From DASSKA01 sp963839365 (GTDB taxonomy: Bacteria; Actinomycetota; Actinomycetes; Propionibacteriales; Nocardioidaceae): 64,000 bases of DNA. The first letter of the stretch is position 1, and every line of letters starts with the position of its first letter. Under the pieces are notes generated by a model. It did not search any database. It saw only the letters and a list, made by a program, of their open reading frames with translations, and was not told the origin of the DNA. This document shows positions 1 through 8,768 of this stretch, piece by piece. The stretch is taken from NCBI GenBank assembly GCA_963839365.1, contig CAWIUT010000005.1, positions 1-64,000 on the forward strand, read 5' to 3'. The translations under genes were made by a program, and so were the position numbers.

Positions 1-105
1 GCCGATCCGGTTCCCCGGTGCCCGTCCGGCCAACGGCACCTCACAAGCCACCCAGCAGTCGGGGCAGGCCGCGGAGCCGGTGCTCGGCCCTGATCTGGGC
101 GACCG

Positions 106-923
106 GTGCCTGATCTCCCTGAGCCCCGACCGGTCGCCTCGCACGGCGGCGCCCGGGTGATCGCGATGCGCAACCAGAAGGGCGGCGTGGGCAAGACCAC
201 CACCACGATCAATCTCGGTGCCGCGCTCACCGAGTACGGACGCAAGGTGCTGCTCGTGGACTTCGACCCCCAGGGGTTGCTCTCGGTCGGGCTGGGGCTC
301 AACCCGCACGAGCTGGAGCTGTCGATCTACAACCTGCTGATGGAGCCCGACGTCACCCTCGACGACGTTGTGGTGCCCTCCGGGGTCGACGGGATGGACC
401 TGCTTCCGTCGAACATCGACCTGTCCGCAGCGGAGGTCCAGCTGGTCAACGAGGTCGCCCGCGAGCAGCAACTGAAGCGGGTCCTCGCGCCTGCGGTGGC
501 CGACTACGACGTGATCCTGATCGACTGCCAGCCTTCGCTCGGCCTGCTCACCGTGAAAACGCGCTCACCGCCTCGGACGGGGTGATCGTGCCCTTGGAGT
601 GCGAGTACTTCGCGCTGCGCGGCGTCGCGCTGCTCAAGACCACCATCGACAAGGTGCGGGAGCGTCTGAACCCGAAGCTGAACATCGACGGCGTGCTCGG
701 CACCATGTTCGACGGGCGTACGCTGCACGGCCGCGAGGTGATGGAGCGGCTCGTGCAGGCATGGGGAGACACGGTGTTCCACACGGCGATCCGGCGGACC
801 GTCAAGTTCTCCGACTCCACCGTCGCCGGGGAGCCGATCACCAGCTACGCCAGCTCGTCGGCGGGTGCGAACGCCTACCGGCAGCTGGCCAAGGAGGTGC
901 TGGCCCGTTGTCTCGACGGGTGA
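106..923 (+). pseudogene. parA: ParA family chromosome-partitioning ATPase, frameshifted
   Basis: This is a Walker-type ATPase that acts in chromosome segregation with the downstream SMC-associated ScpA/ScpB. The deviant Walker A KGGVGKTT lies about 25-32 residues in, followed by VDFDPQG (A') and LIDCQPSLG (Walker B). The frame breaks near 556-559, where four A's replace what should be two in the expected LLTVNALTASDG; reading resumes in another frame from about 558 (DGVIVPLECEYFALRG) and ends at 923. Two extra bases therefore split an otherwise complete gene. A further base may be missing near 103, because upstream sequence in another frame resembles the usual family N-terminus (EPVLGP), so the true start may lie before 106. 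Either a sequencing error or a real lesion; an essential-type gene in a conserved operon favours error. The stop overlaps the next start (GTGA). Confidence 0.85.
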
Positions 924-1330
924 GCCTGCCGGCTGCCGACGACCTGTTCCGACCCACCGCCGCTCCCGATGAGGTCTCGCCGGCACGCGACGAGCCCGCA
1001 CCCGACCTCGCGGCTGAGCCGTCCGCCTCGCCGCAGTCGTCCGGCGAGGAGGAGGCGGCGGAGTCGGCGCCGGCAGAGGCACGGCCGGCATCCAGGGGGG
1101 CACCCCGGACGAAGGAGCCGAGCGGCCGGGTGCGCCACGACGAGAAGATGACCGTCTACGTCACCGCGGAGGAGCTTCTCGACCTCGAGCAGACCAGGCT
1201 GACCCTGCGCACGCACGGCATCTCCGTGGACCGCGGCCGGTTGGTCCGCGAGGCGGTGGCGATCGCGCTGGCCGAGTTCGAGACCAGCGGGCAGGACAGT
1301 CTCCTCGTCCGCCGCCTGACCGACTCGTGA
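920..1330 (+). CDS. Conserved hypothetical protein between ParA and ScpA
   Basis: A 136-residue protein starting at a GTG that overlaps the parA stop. The first ~75 residues are acidic, Ala/Pro/Glu-rich and probably disordered. The C-terminal ~60 residues (from EKMTVYVTAEELLDLE) look folded and end in a helix-rich segment with VDRGRLVREAVAIALAEFE. The beta-strand-then-two-helices pattern resembles small ribbon-helix-helix partners of ParA proteins, but that is inference only. Position and overlaps on both sides (GTGA with parA and with scpA) show co-translation with the segregation genes. No named family is recognised with confidence; an accessory role for ParA or the SMC complex is the natural guess. 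Confidence 0.75.
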   Translation: MSLPAADDLFRPTAAPDEVSPARDEPAPDLAAEPSASPQSSGEEEAAESAPAEARPASRGAPRTKEPSGRVRHDEKMTVYVTAEELLDLEQTRLTLRTHGISVDRGRLVREAVAIALAEFETSGQDSLLVRRLTDS

Positions 1331-2343
1331 GCGCCGACGTGGCGACCGAGCTCCCGGCCGAGCCGGCCGCCGAGGAGACGGCGGCCGCCGGGTTCGCCGT
1401 ACGCCTGGACAACTTCGAAGGCCCCTTCGACCTGCTGCTCTCGCTGATCGCCAAGCACAAGCTGGATATCACCGAGGTGGCCCTGTCGAAGGTCACCGAC
1501 GGTTCATCGCTCACATCAAGGCCCGCACCGGTGACGGCGGCTGGGACCTGGAGCAGACGTCGTCGTTCCTGCTGGTCGCCTCCACCCTCCTCGACCTCAA
1601 GGCGGCGCGGCTGCTGCCCAAGGGCGATGTGGAGGACGAGGAGGACCTGGCGTTGCTGGAGGCCCGGGACCTGCTGTTCGCCCGGCTGCCGCAGTACCGC
1701 GCCTTCAAGCAGGTGGCTGCGCTCATGGAGCGGCGGCTGGAGCAGGAGGCGCGCCGCTACCCGCGGTCGGTCGGTCCTGAGGAGCGGTTCGCCACCCTTC
1801 TCCCCGAGGTGCTGATCGGTCTCGGCCTGGAGGAGTTCGCGGCCCTGGCGGGGCGGGCCATGGAGCCCAAGCCCGCCGCCGAGCTGACCTTGGCCCACCT
1901 GCACGCCCCGACCGTGAGCGTGCGGGAGCAGGCGGCGCTGGTGGTCTCCCGGCTCCGCCGGCAGGGGGCCACGACCTTCCGCACGCTTGCCTCGGACTCC
2001 CGGACACGCTGACCACGGTGGCCCGGTTCCTGGCGCTGTTGGAGCTGTTCCGGGAGGGCGCGGTGGCCTTCGACCAGGTCAGCCCGCTGGCCGAGCTGAC
2101 CATCGCTGGACCGGAGCAGCCGAGGGCGACGTCGCCATCACCGACGAGTTCGACGGGCAGCCGGGACCCGAGCCCGCCGGGGACCTCCCACCGGGTGAGC
2201 CCGCCGCGGCTGGCCCGGAGCCGGACGGACCGGAGCCGGACGGACCGGAGCCGGACGGACCGGAGCCGGACGGACCGGAGCCGGACGGACCGCAGCCGGA
2301 CCACCAGGCCGGCGAGCATCAAGAAGCGAAGGACCTGCCGTGA
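1327..2343 (+). pseudogene. scpA: Segregation and condensation protein ScpA, three frameshifts
   Basis: ScpA is the kleisin that links ScpB to the Smc ATPase in chromosome condensation. The N-terminus has the hallmark LDNFEGPFDLLLSLI and AKHKLDITEVALS. The reading frame then breaks three times, each consistent with one lost base: near 1502 (gac-gag-ttc read as gacggttc), near 2000 (a C run shortened before gacacgctgacc) and near 2104 (atccgc read as atcgc). After the third loss the frame returns to the original and ends with EAKDLP at 2343, overlapping the scpB start. All segments (TSSFLLVASTLLDLKAARLL, SVREQAALVVSRL, FLALLELFREGAVAF) are well conserved. Three compensating losses in one essential gene suggest consensus error rather than decay. 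The C-terminal tail carries an EPDGP repeat. Confidence 0.85.
2218..2292 (+). repeat. Five-copy 15-bp tandem repeat in scpA
   Basis: Five head-to-tail copies of gagccggacggaccg, in frame with the end of scpA, encode five EPDGP pentapeptides, followed by a degenerate QPD copy. The unit length is a multiple of three, so copy-number change would leave the reading frame intact. It lies in the acidic, presumably disordered C-terminal tail. Confidence 0.9.
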
Positions 2344-2963
2344 CAGAGCGCGTGAAAGAGGGACAGCAGCCCGAGACCCTGGAGGTCCCGCTGGCACCGT
2401 TGCGCCCGGCGCTGGAGGCAGTGCTGATGGTCGCCGACCAGCCGTTGGACCACCTCACGCTCGCGTCCGTGGTCGGCTACCCGCCGGGGCAGGTCGCCGA
2501 CACCCTCGACGAGCTCGCCCGGGAGTACGCCGAGCAGGACCGCGGCTTCGATCTGCGCAACGTGGCCGGCGGCTGGCGCTACTACACCCGCGAGGACTAC
2601 GCCCCGGTGGTGGAGAAGTTCGTCCACGACGGGCAGCAGGCCAGGCTCACCCAGGCGGCGCTGGAGACCCTGGCCGTGGTCGCCTACAAGCAACCGGTCA
2701 GCCGGGCCCGAGTCTCCGCGGTCCGTGGGGTGAACGTGGACGGGGTGATGCGCACCCTCGTCGCGCGCGGGCTGGTGGAGGAGTGCGGCAACGACAGCCA
2801 GACCAACGCGGTGCTGTACCGCACGACCGGCTACTTCCTGGAGCGCATCGGGATCTCCTCCCTCGACGAGCTGCCCGAGCTGGCGCCGTTCCTGCCGGAC
2901 ATGGCAGACGTCGACGACCCGGACGCCCGGCCGGAGGAGGCAGCGGGCCAGGAGAACGCGTGA
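2340..2963 (+). CDS. scpB: Segregation and condensation protein ScpB
   Basis: ScpB is the winged-helix partner of ScpA in the Smc-ScpAB condensin-like complex. The 207-residue product has both winged-helix halves: LRPALEAVLMVADQPLDHLTLA at the start of the first, and LTQAALETLAVVAYKQPVSRA with VRGVNVDGVMRTLVARGLV in the second, the most conserved part of the family. The tail is acidic. The GTG start overlaps the scpA stop and the stop overlaps the next GTG, so it is translationally coupled on both sides. Unlike scpA it is intact. Confidence 0.95.
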   Translation: MTERVKEGQQPETLEVPLAPLRPALEAVLMVADQPLDHLTLASVVGYPPGQVADTLDELAREYAEQDRGFDLRNVAGGWRYYTREDYAPVVEKFVHDGQQARLTQAALETLAVVAYKQPVSRARVSAVRGVNVDGVMRTLVARGLVEECGNDSQTNAVLYRTTGYFLERIGISSLDELPELAPFLPDMADVDDPDARPEEAAGQENA

Positions 2964-3706
2964 GCCTGCCCGACGACGGCGCGCACCTGGTCCGGCTGCA
3001 GAAGCTGCTCGCCCAGTCCGGCGTGGCCAGCCGGCGCAAGTGCGAGGAGCTGATGCTCGCCGGGGAGGTGGAGGTTGATGGCGAGGTGGTCACCCGGCTG
3101 GGCACCAAGGTCGACCCTGCCACCGCGGTGATCCGGGTCTCCGGCCGCCGGCTGCCGCCGGCGAGCCCGCACGTGTATATGGTGCTCAACAAGCCGCGCG
3201 GTGTGGTGTCGACGATGTCGGACCCGGAAGGCCGGCCGACCTTGGTGGACTACGTGGGCGAACGGCCGGAGCGGCTGTTCCACGTCGGTCGGCTGGACAC
3301 CGACACCGAAGGGCTGATCCTGCTCACCAACGACGGGCAGTTCGCGCAGCGGATCGCGCACCCGTCGTACGAGCTGGAGAAGACCTACGTCGCCCAGGTG
3401 CGCGGGGTGGTACGGCGGGCGACGCTGAGCCGGCTGCGCGACGGCGTGACTCTCGAGGACGGGCCGGTCACGGTGCACCGGGCCAAGGTGCTCTCGAGCT
3501 TGCGCGACCGGTCGATCGTCGAGCTGGTCATCCACGAGGGCCGCAACCGGATCGTGCGCCGGCTCCTCGATGAGGTGGGCCACCCGGTGCTGCGGCTGAC
3601 CCGGACCGCGATCGGCCCCGTCGAACAGCGGGGGCTGCGCACCGGCGAGCTGCGGGAGCTCACCCGCGACGAGCTGGGCGCCCTGCTGGACGCTGCCCGG
3701 CTCTAG
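2960..3706 (+). CDS. rluB: RluB/RsuA-type rRNA pseudouridine synthase
   Basis: A 248-residue enzyme that isomerises a uridine in rRNA to pseudouridine. An S4 RNA-binding domain occupies the first ~60 residues (LVRLQKLLAQSGVASRRKCE). The catalytic domain has the RsuA-family motif GRLDTDTEGLILLTNDG, in which the first Asp is the nucleophile, then EKTYVAQV and a C-terminal IHEGRNRIVRRL motif. It starts at a GTG overlapping the scpB stop. The same gene follows scpB in mycobacteria. The exact target position in 23S or 16S rRNA cannot be told from the sequence. Confidence 0.92.
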   Translation: MSLPDDGAHLVRLQKLLAQSGVASRRKCEELMLAGEVEVDGEVVTRLGTKVDPATAVIRVSGRRLPPASPHVYMVLNKPRGVVSTMSDPEGRPTLVDYVGERPERLFHVGRLDTDTEGLILLTNDGQFAQRIAHPSYELEKTYVAQVRGVVRRATLSRLRDGVTLEDGPVTVHRAKVLSSLRDRSIVELVIHEGRNRIVRRLLDEVGHPVLRLTRTAIGPVEQRGLRTGELRELTRDELGALLDAARL

Positions 3707-3741
3707 TGCCACTAGGGTTGCCCGTCAGGAGGTGGTCACCG

Positions 3742-4137
3742 GTGGCGGTGCGGGCGGTCCGCGGCGCGACCCAGCTCGAGGACGACGTGCGTGAGCACAT
3801 GCTGGAGCGGGTCGCCGAGATGGTGCAGGGCGTGATGGACGCCAACGGCCTGACCGTCGACGACTTCATCAGCGTGATCTTCACCGCGACCTCGGACCTG
3901 GTCTCGGAGTTCCCCGCCTACGCTGCGCGCAAGCTCGGGTTCGGGGAGGTGCCGCTGATCTGCACCCGGGAGCTGGAGATCGAGGGCTCGATGCCGCGCG
4001 TGGTGCGGATGCTGGCGCACGTCGAGACAGCCCTGCCACGCTCGGAGATCACCCATGTCTACCTTCACGGGGCGGCTGGGCTGCGCCGGGACCTCACCCA
4101 CGTGCGCGAGGTCCCCGACCGGCCGGCCGGCCAGTGA
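3742..4137 (+). CDS. aroH: Chorismate mutase, AroH type
   Basis: Converts chorismate to prephenate, the branch-point step toward tyrosine and phenylalanine. The sequence matches the monofunctional trimeric AroH class (Bacillus type) rather than the helical AroQ class: VRAVRGATQLEDD at the N-terminus, then IFTATSDLVSEFPAYAAR and GSMPRVVRMLAHVET. The GTG at 3742 is chosen because an AGGAGG lies about nine bases upstream and the product (131 residues) then begins at the conserved RAVRGA strand; a GTG at 3706 overlapping the rluB stop would add 12 poorly conserved residues. The next gene, prephenate dehydrogenase, overlaps by four bases and uses its product directly. Confidence 0.93.
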   Translation: MAVRAVRGATQLEDDVREHMLERVAEMVQGVMDANGLTVDDFISVIFTATSDLVSEFPAYAARKLGFGEVPLICTRELEIEGSMPRVVRMLAHVETALPRSEITHVYLHGAAGLRRDLTHVREVPDRPAGQ

Positions 4138-5222
4138 CCGCAACCCAGCCGGGCGCCGCGGTGCCCGGGCCGGTCCTGGTCGTCGGCGCGGGGCTGCTCG
4201 GCACGTCGACCGGACTGGCGCTGCGCCGCCGGGGTGTCGACGTGGCGGTCAGCGACATCAGCGTCGAGAACACCCGTATCGCCACCGCGGTCGGGGCTGC
4301 GAACCTTCCCGCCGACGCCATCACGCCGGGGCTCGTGGTCGTCGCAGTTCCCCCGGACCATCTCGGCCCGGTGATCGCCGAGCAGCTCGAGCGGGACAGC
4401 GCTGTGGTGACCGACGTCGGCAGCGTCAAGTCCGCCCCGCTGGCTGCGGCCGCGGCGCTGGTGGGGGAGCAGAGACTGCGCCGCTACGTCGGCGGGCACC
4501 CGCTGGCCGGCAGCGAGCGGTCCGGGCCGTTCGCCGCCTCAGCGGCGCTGTTCGACGGCAGACCCTGGGCGCTCACCCCGCATCCGGGCGCCGACCCCGA
4601 GGCCGTGGTCGCCGTCGAGGCACTGGCGCACGCCTGCGGCGCCACCCCCGTCCGGTTCAGCCCTGCCGAGCACGACGAGGCGGTCGCTCGCACCTCGCAC
4701 CTGCCGCACCTGCTGGCCGCTCTGGTGGCCGGGCGCCTCACCGAGGCGCCGGCGAGCCATCTGGCGCTCACCGGCCAGGGGATCCGGGACGTCACCCGGA
4801 TCGCTGCCGGCGACCCCGGGCTGTGGCAGCAGATCGTCACCGCGAACGCGACAGCAGTCGCAGACCTGCTTCGGTCGGTGCGCGAGGACCTGGACGCCCT
4901 CATGGCCGCGGTGGCTGCCGGCGACCGGGCCTCGATCGGCGCCGTGCTCGGCCGTGGGGTGGCCGGCACCGGCAAGCTGCCGGGCAAGCACGGCGGTCCT
5001 GCCCGCGCCGACACCGCGTTGTACGTCGGCGTTCCCGACCATCCGGGCGAGCTGGCCCGACTGCTCGCCGAAGCCGGCGAGATCGGCGTGAACGTGGAGG
5101 ACCTGCGGATCGACCACGATCCTGACCGGCCGGTCGGTCTGGTCGAGCTCACCGTCGCCGCTGACAGCGTGGAGCACCTGCAGAGCTCGCTCGAGGCGCG
5201 GGGCTGGACCACGCACCGCTAG
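4134..5222 (+). CDS. tyrA: Prephenate dehydrogenase
   Basis: Oxidatively decarboxylates prephenate to 4-hydroxyphenylpyruvate with NAD(P)+, committing carbon to tyrosine. The 362-residue product has the Rossmann motif GAGLLGTS near residue 19, DVGSVKS, the substrate-loop motif GGHPLAGSERSG, and a C-terminal ACT domain (from TALYVGVPDHPGELARLL) that probably binds tyrosine or phenylalanine for feedback control. It overlaps chorismate mutase, so the two consecutive steps are translationally coupled. This places tyrosine synthesis inside the segregation/translation operon. Confidence 0.93.
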   Translation: MTATQPGAAVPGPVLVVGAGLLGTSTGLALRRRGVDVAVSDISVENTRIATAVGAANLPADAITPGLVVVAVPPDHLGPVIAEQLERDSAVVTDVGSVKSAPLAAAAALVGEQRLRRYVGGHPLAGSERSGPFAASAALFDGRPWALTPHPGADPEAVVAVEALAHACGATPVRFSPAEHDEAVARTSHLPHLLAALVAGRLTEAPASHLALTGQGIRDVTRIAAGDPGLWQQIVTANATAVADLLRSVREDLDALMAAVAAGDRASIGAVLGRGVAGTGKLPGKHGGPARADTALYVGVPDHPGELARLLAEAGEIGVNVEDLRIDHDPDRPVGLVELTVAADSVEHLQSSLEARGWTTHR

Positions 5223-5285
5223 CGTCCACCCGGGCACCGGTAGGCTTCGCCCCGGAACGTGTCGGTCGAGCAGGAGAGGGCAGCG

Positions 5286-5963
5286 GTGGGTTCACGGGTG
5301 GTCGTGGCGGTCGACGGTCCCTCCGGATCCGGCAAGTCGAGCACCTCCCGAGGGGCGGCTGACCGGCTGGGGCTGCGTTACCTCGACACGGGCGCGATGT
5401 TCCGCGCGCTCACCTGGTGGATGCTGCAGCACCACGTCGACGTCGACGACGCCGACGCGGTGGCCGCGCACGCGAACGAGCCGGTGCTGCTGTCCGGGAC
5501 CGACCCGAAGGTGCCGACCATCAGCGTGGACGGGGTCGACGTCTCCGGCCCGATCCGCTCCCCGGAGGTGACCGCGGCGGTCAGCGCGGTCAGTGCCGTT
5601 CCCGCGGTCCGGGCCCGGCTGCTTGCCGAGCAACGCGCCATCATCGGCGACGGCGGCATCGTCGTGGAGGGGCGGGACATCGGGACGGTCGTGGTCCCGA
5701 ACGCTCCGGTGAAGGTGTTCTTGACGGCTGCCCCGGACGCCCGCGCCCTCCGTCGTACTGCTGAGCTGAGCGTCGAGGTGGACCCGGGCCAGACCGAGGC
5801 GGACCTGCTGCGCCGGGACCGGCTGGACTCCGGCCGCGTGCACGCGCCACTGGCGCTGGCGGCCGATGCGGTGCGCATCGACAGCACCGCGCACTCCCTG
5901 GACGAGGTGGTCGACATGGTGATCGCACTCGTGCAGCGGGCGCAGGAGCGGGCCAAGGCGTGA
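5286..5963 (+). CDS. cmk: Cytidylate kinase
   Basis: Phosphorylates CMP and dCMP with ATP. The P-loop DGPSGSGKSS lies near the N-terminus, followed by LRYLDTGAMFRALTWWML (the NMP-binding region), VVEGRDIGTVV and the LID-region RRDRLDSGR. The GTG at 5286 is preferred over one at 5259 because AGGAGAGGG lies six bases upstream of it and the product then starts right at the first beta-strand; this gives 225 residues, normal for the family. A short gap separates it from tyrA and it overlaps plsC by four bases. Confidence 0.94.
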   Translation: MGSRVVVAVDGPSGSGKSSTSRGAADRLGLRYLDTGAMFRALTWWMLQHHVDVDDADAVAAHANEPVLLSGTDPKVPTISVDGVDVSGPIRSPEVTAAVSAVSAVPAVRARLLAEQRAIIGDGGIVVEGRDIGTVVVPNAPVKVFLTAAPDARALRRTAELSVEVDPGQTEADLLRRDRLDSGRVHAPLALAADAVRIDSTAHSLDEVVDMVIALVQRAQERAKA

Positions 5964-6712
5964 GCGGCAGTCGCGCCGACCACCTCGAGCTGCCGCGCAC
6001 CGATGATGCACCGCACCCGCGGCGCCGGCTGCTGCAGACGCTGCGCCCGGCGGGCCGTTCCTACCTGGAGCGGCGCTACGACATCCGGCAGCACGGCACC
6101 GACCGGGTGCCGCGTTGGGGTGGGTGCATCCTGGCCGCCAACCACATCGGTCTGCTGGACGGGCCGCTGATCACCACCGTGGCTCCCCGCCCGGTGCACT
6201 TCTTGACCAAGAAGGAGATGTTCGAGGGGCGGGTCGGCACCGGGTTGCGGATCACCGGCCAGATCCCGCTCGCGCGCACCGAGTACGACGCGGCAGCGGT
6301 CAAGGGCTGCCTGCGAGTGCTCCGCGACGGCGGGGTGGTCGGCATCTTCCCCGAGGGCAGCCGCGGGACCGGGGAGTTCGAGGCCTTCCACGGGGGCGTG
6401 GCCTACCTGGCACTCGTGACCGGTGCGCCGATCGTACCGGTCACGGTGTTCGGCACCCGGGAGCCCGGCGGTCACTCCGACTCGATGCCGGCGCGCGGGG
6501 CCCGGCTCGATCTCGTGTACGGCGCCCCCGTCCGGCTGTCGCGGCAGCCCTGGCCCCGCCGTCAGGAGGAGGTTCGACGTACCTCGCAGATGCTGCGGAA
6601 CAGGTTCCGGGATCATCTTGTTGAGGCAAAGAACCTCACCGGGCTCGCGTTGCCCGGCCCGATCCCGGGGCAGACCGCGCCGGGCCACGACTCCCGTGCG
6701 AAGGAAGTGTGA
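5960..6712 (+). CDS. plsC: 1-acyl-sn-glycerol-3-phosphate acyltransferase
   Basis: A PlsC-family membrane-associated acyltransferase that transfers a fatty acyl chain to lysophosphatidic acid. The catalytic HX4D box is seen in AANHIGLLDGP, and the substrate-binding FPEGSRG follows about 80 residues later, then APIVPVTVFG. At 250 residues it has the usual length. It starts at a GTG overlapping cmk and abuts der; cmk-plsC-der is a familiar actinobacterial order. The substrate could be another lysophospholipid, since the family is broad. Confidence 0.87.
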   Translation: MSGSRADHLELPRTDDAPHPRRRLLQTLRPAGRSYLERRYDIRQHGTDRVPRWGGCILAANHIGLLDGPLITTVAPRPVHFLTKKEMFEGRVGTGLRITGQIPLARTEYDAAAVKGCLRVLRDGGVVGIFPEGSRGTGEFEAFHGGVAYLALVTGAPIVPVTVFGTREPGGHSDSMPARGARLDLVYGAPVRLSRQPWPRRQEEVRRTSQMLRNRFRDHLVEAKNLTGLALPGPIPGQTAPGHDSRAKEV

Positions 6713-8055
6713 TGACGACCGAGCCTGTCGCCGTGACTGGCAGGATCCCGGTCCTGGCCGTCGTCGGCCGTCCCAACGTGGGCAAGTCGACGCTCGTGAA
6801 CCGGATCCTGGGACGCCGCGAGGCGGTGGTGGAGGACGTCCCCGGCGTGACCAGGGACCGGGTCTCCTACGAGACCAGCTGGAGCGGTCGGGCCTTCACG
6901 GTGGTGGACACCGGCGGGTGGGACCCCGACGCTCGCGGACTGGCGGAGCGGATCGCGGCACAGGCCGAGGTGGCCGTGGACATAGCGGATGCTGTGCTCT
7001 TCGTCGTGGACGCGACGGTCGGGATCACTGACGCAGACGAGGCGGTGGTCCGGATCCTGCGCAGGTCCGGCAAGCCCGTCGTACTCGCGGCCAACAAGGT
7101 CGACGACATGCGCGGTGAGGCCGAGGCGTACGCGTTGTGGAACCTGGGGCTGGGGGAGCCGTACCCGGTCTCCGCGCTGCACGGCCGCGGCTCGGGCGAC
7201 CTGCTCAACGCGGTCCTGGACGCGCTGCCGGAGTCCCCGGAGGAGTCGTTCGAGGAGGTCGCCGGCCCACGCCGGGTGGCGATCGTCGGGAAACCGAACG
7301 TCGGCAAGTCCTCGCTGCTGAACAAGCTGGCGGGGGAGGACCGGGTGGTGGTCGACGATGTGGCCGGCACCACGGTCAACCCTGTCGACGAGCTCGTCGA
7401 GCTGGGTGGCCGCACCTGGCGGTTCATCGACACCGCGGGGATCCGCAAGCGGGTGAAGGAGGCCTCCGGCCACGAGTACTACGCCAGCCTGCGCACCTCC
7501 ACGGCCGTCGAACGCGCCGAGGTCTGTGTGATGGTGGTGGACGCCTCGGGGCCGCTCTCGGAGCAGGACCTGCGCATCATCAGCTCGGTAGCCGACGCCG
7601 GCCGGGCCCTGGTGATCGCCTTCAACAAGTGGGACCTCGTCGACGAGGAGCGCCGCTACTACCTGGACCGGGAGATCGAACGGGACCTGGTCCGGGTGCA
7701 GTGGGCGCCGCGGGTGAACATCACCGCCCGCACCGGGTGGCACGTGGACCGGCTGGTCCCGGCCATCGACGCGGCCCTGGAGGGCTGGGAGACCCGGGCC
7801 ACCACCGGGGCGCTGAACTCGTTCCTGGGTCGGCTGGTTGCCGAGCACCCCCACCCGGTGCGCGGCGGCAAGCAGCCCCGGGTGCTGTTCGGCACTCAGG
7901 CCTCCACGGCGCCGCCCACTTTCGTGCTCTTCACCTCGGGGCAGCTGGAGGCGTCCTACCTTCGGTTCGTGGAACGGCGGCTCCGCGAGGAGTTCGGGTT
8001 CGTCGGAACGCCCGTGCACGTGCAGCAGCGCGCTCGCCGCCGCGACCGCAAGTAG
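6712..8055 (+). CDS. der: Ribosome biogenesis GTPase Der (EngA)
   Basis: A double GTPase needed for 50S subunit assembly. There are two complete G domains: the first with GRPNVGKST, DTGGWD and NKVD, the second with GKPNVGKSS, DTAGIRKR and NKWD, followed by the C-terminal KH-like domain (ending in GFVGTPVHV). An ATG at 6712, five bases after AAGGAAG, is preferred to the GTG at 6709 immediately before it. The length of 447 residues is slightly under that of the E. coli protein. It is the last protein gene of the operon; a tRNA gene follows. Confidence 0.96.
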   Translation: MTTEPVAVTGRIPVLAVVGRPNVGKSTLVNRILGRREAVVEDVPGVTRDRVSYETSWSGRAFTVVDTGGWDPDARGLAERIAAQAEVAVDIADAVLFVVDATVGITDADEAVVRILRRSGKPVVLAANKVDDMRGEAEAYALWNLGLGEPYPVSALHGRGSGDLLNAVLDALPESPEESFEEVAGPRRVAIVGKPNVGKSSLLNKLAGEDRVVVDDVAGTTVNPVDELVELGGRTWRFIDTAGIRKRVKEASGHEYYASLRTSTAVERAEVCVMVVDASGPLSEQDLRIISSVADAGRALVIAFNKWDLVDEERRYYLDREIERDLVRVQWAPRVNITARTGWHVDRLVPAIDAALEGWETRATTGALNSFLGRLVAEHPHPVRGGKQPRVLFGTQASTAPPTFVLFTSGQLEASYLRFVERRLREEFGFVGTPVHVQQRARRRDRK

Positions 8056-8123
8056 CCGGTTCCGCGTTATCCGGACCCCTGCGATAAGGTGCTCTGGCCC
8101 GGGCGTCGTACGACGCCGGGCAT

Positions 8124-8197
<74 letters not shown>

Positions 8198-8478
8198 CCG
8201 AAAAACCGCCTCTGACCTGCGGAAACACCGATCCGTAGGCGGGCCGAAGCTTGATCCGGCAGGCCCAATTCCCCATTCATTCGCGAAGAATTGTCCAGGA
8301 CGCCGGGCCCGATCCCACACGCGGCGACCGACTTCGGATCGGACGACCTGCCGGGATCGGGGTCATCAGGGGTCGTGGTCGCGAGCTCTTGCAGCACGTG
8401 CGCCACGTCGGCGGCGATCGCAGGCCTGGCGATATAGAACTCGCGGGCGATCGTGGGGGACGCGCCCCTGCCCATCCC

Positions 8479-8768
8479 GATGACCCGGCCGCTCAGATGA
8501 CGCGTGGCCTCGATCCACCGCTGGTTCTTGACCGCCAGCATGTCGGCGAAGGCCGCGCCCTTTCGGGCCTTCGGGAGCACGCCGGGTTGTCTGCATCGCG
8601 GCCGCGCGAGAGTCTGCTGAGGTCACCATCGAGAAGATGCAGGGCGACATCCTTCACCGTCCATCCAGGTGCGGGCGACGCCGCGGCCCAGTCACCTGCG
8701 GCCAACCTCTTCCGGACGGTCAGGAGGTCGGCACGCTTGTCCACAAATTGTCTGCGGGTCTCGGTCAA
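8479..8768 (-). pseudogene. Remnant of maleylpyruvate isomerase N-terminal family protein
   Basis: Two frames together give a broken member of the mycothiol-dependent maleylpyruvate isomerase/DinB-like family. The first part (TETRRQFVDKRADLL, then PAPGWTVKDVALHLLDGDL) is the typical N-terminal helix pair with the metal-site His. After a frame change near 8580 it continues as FADMLAVKNQRWIEATRHLSGR. The rest of the protein, about 150-200 residues, is missing and the sequence beyond is not recognisable. The 5' end coincides with the left end of the IS256-type element, so the start region was probably cut by that insertion. Non-functional. Confidence 0.6.

Noticed and set aside
2218..2292. CRISPR-like or regulatory repeat array
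   Set aside because: The copies are directly adjacent 15-mers without spacers and lie in frame in scpA, so it is a coding tandem repeat.
8102..8117. Rho-independent terminator after der
   Set aside because: The palindrome is strong, but it has a zero-base loop and no T tract, and tRNA-Pro follows immediately.
8198..8480. A coding continuation of the maleylpyruvate isomerase remnant (reading SPTIAREFYIARPAIAADVAH and on)
   Set aside because: The frame is open but matches nothing I recognise, lacks the family's C-terminal features, and lies between a tRNA and a dead gene; not listed as a gene.
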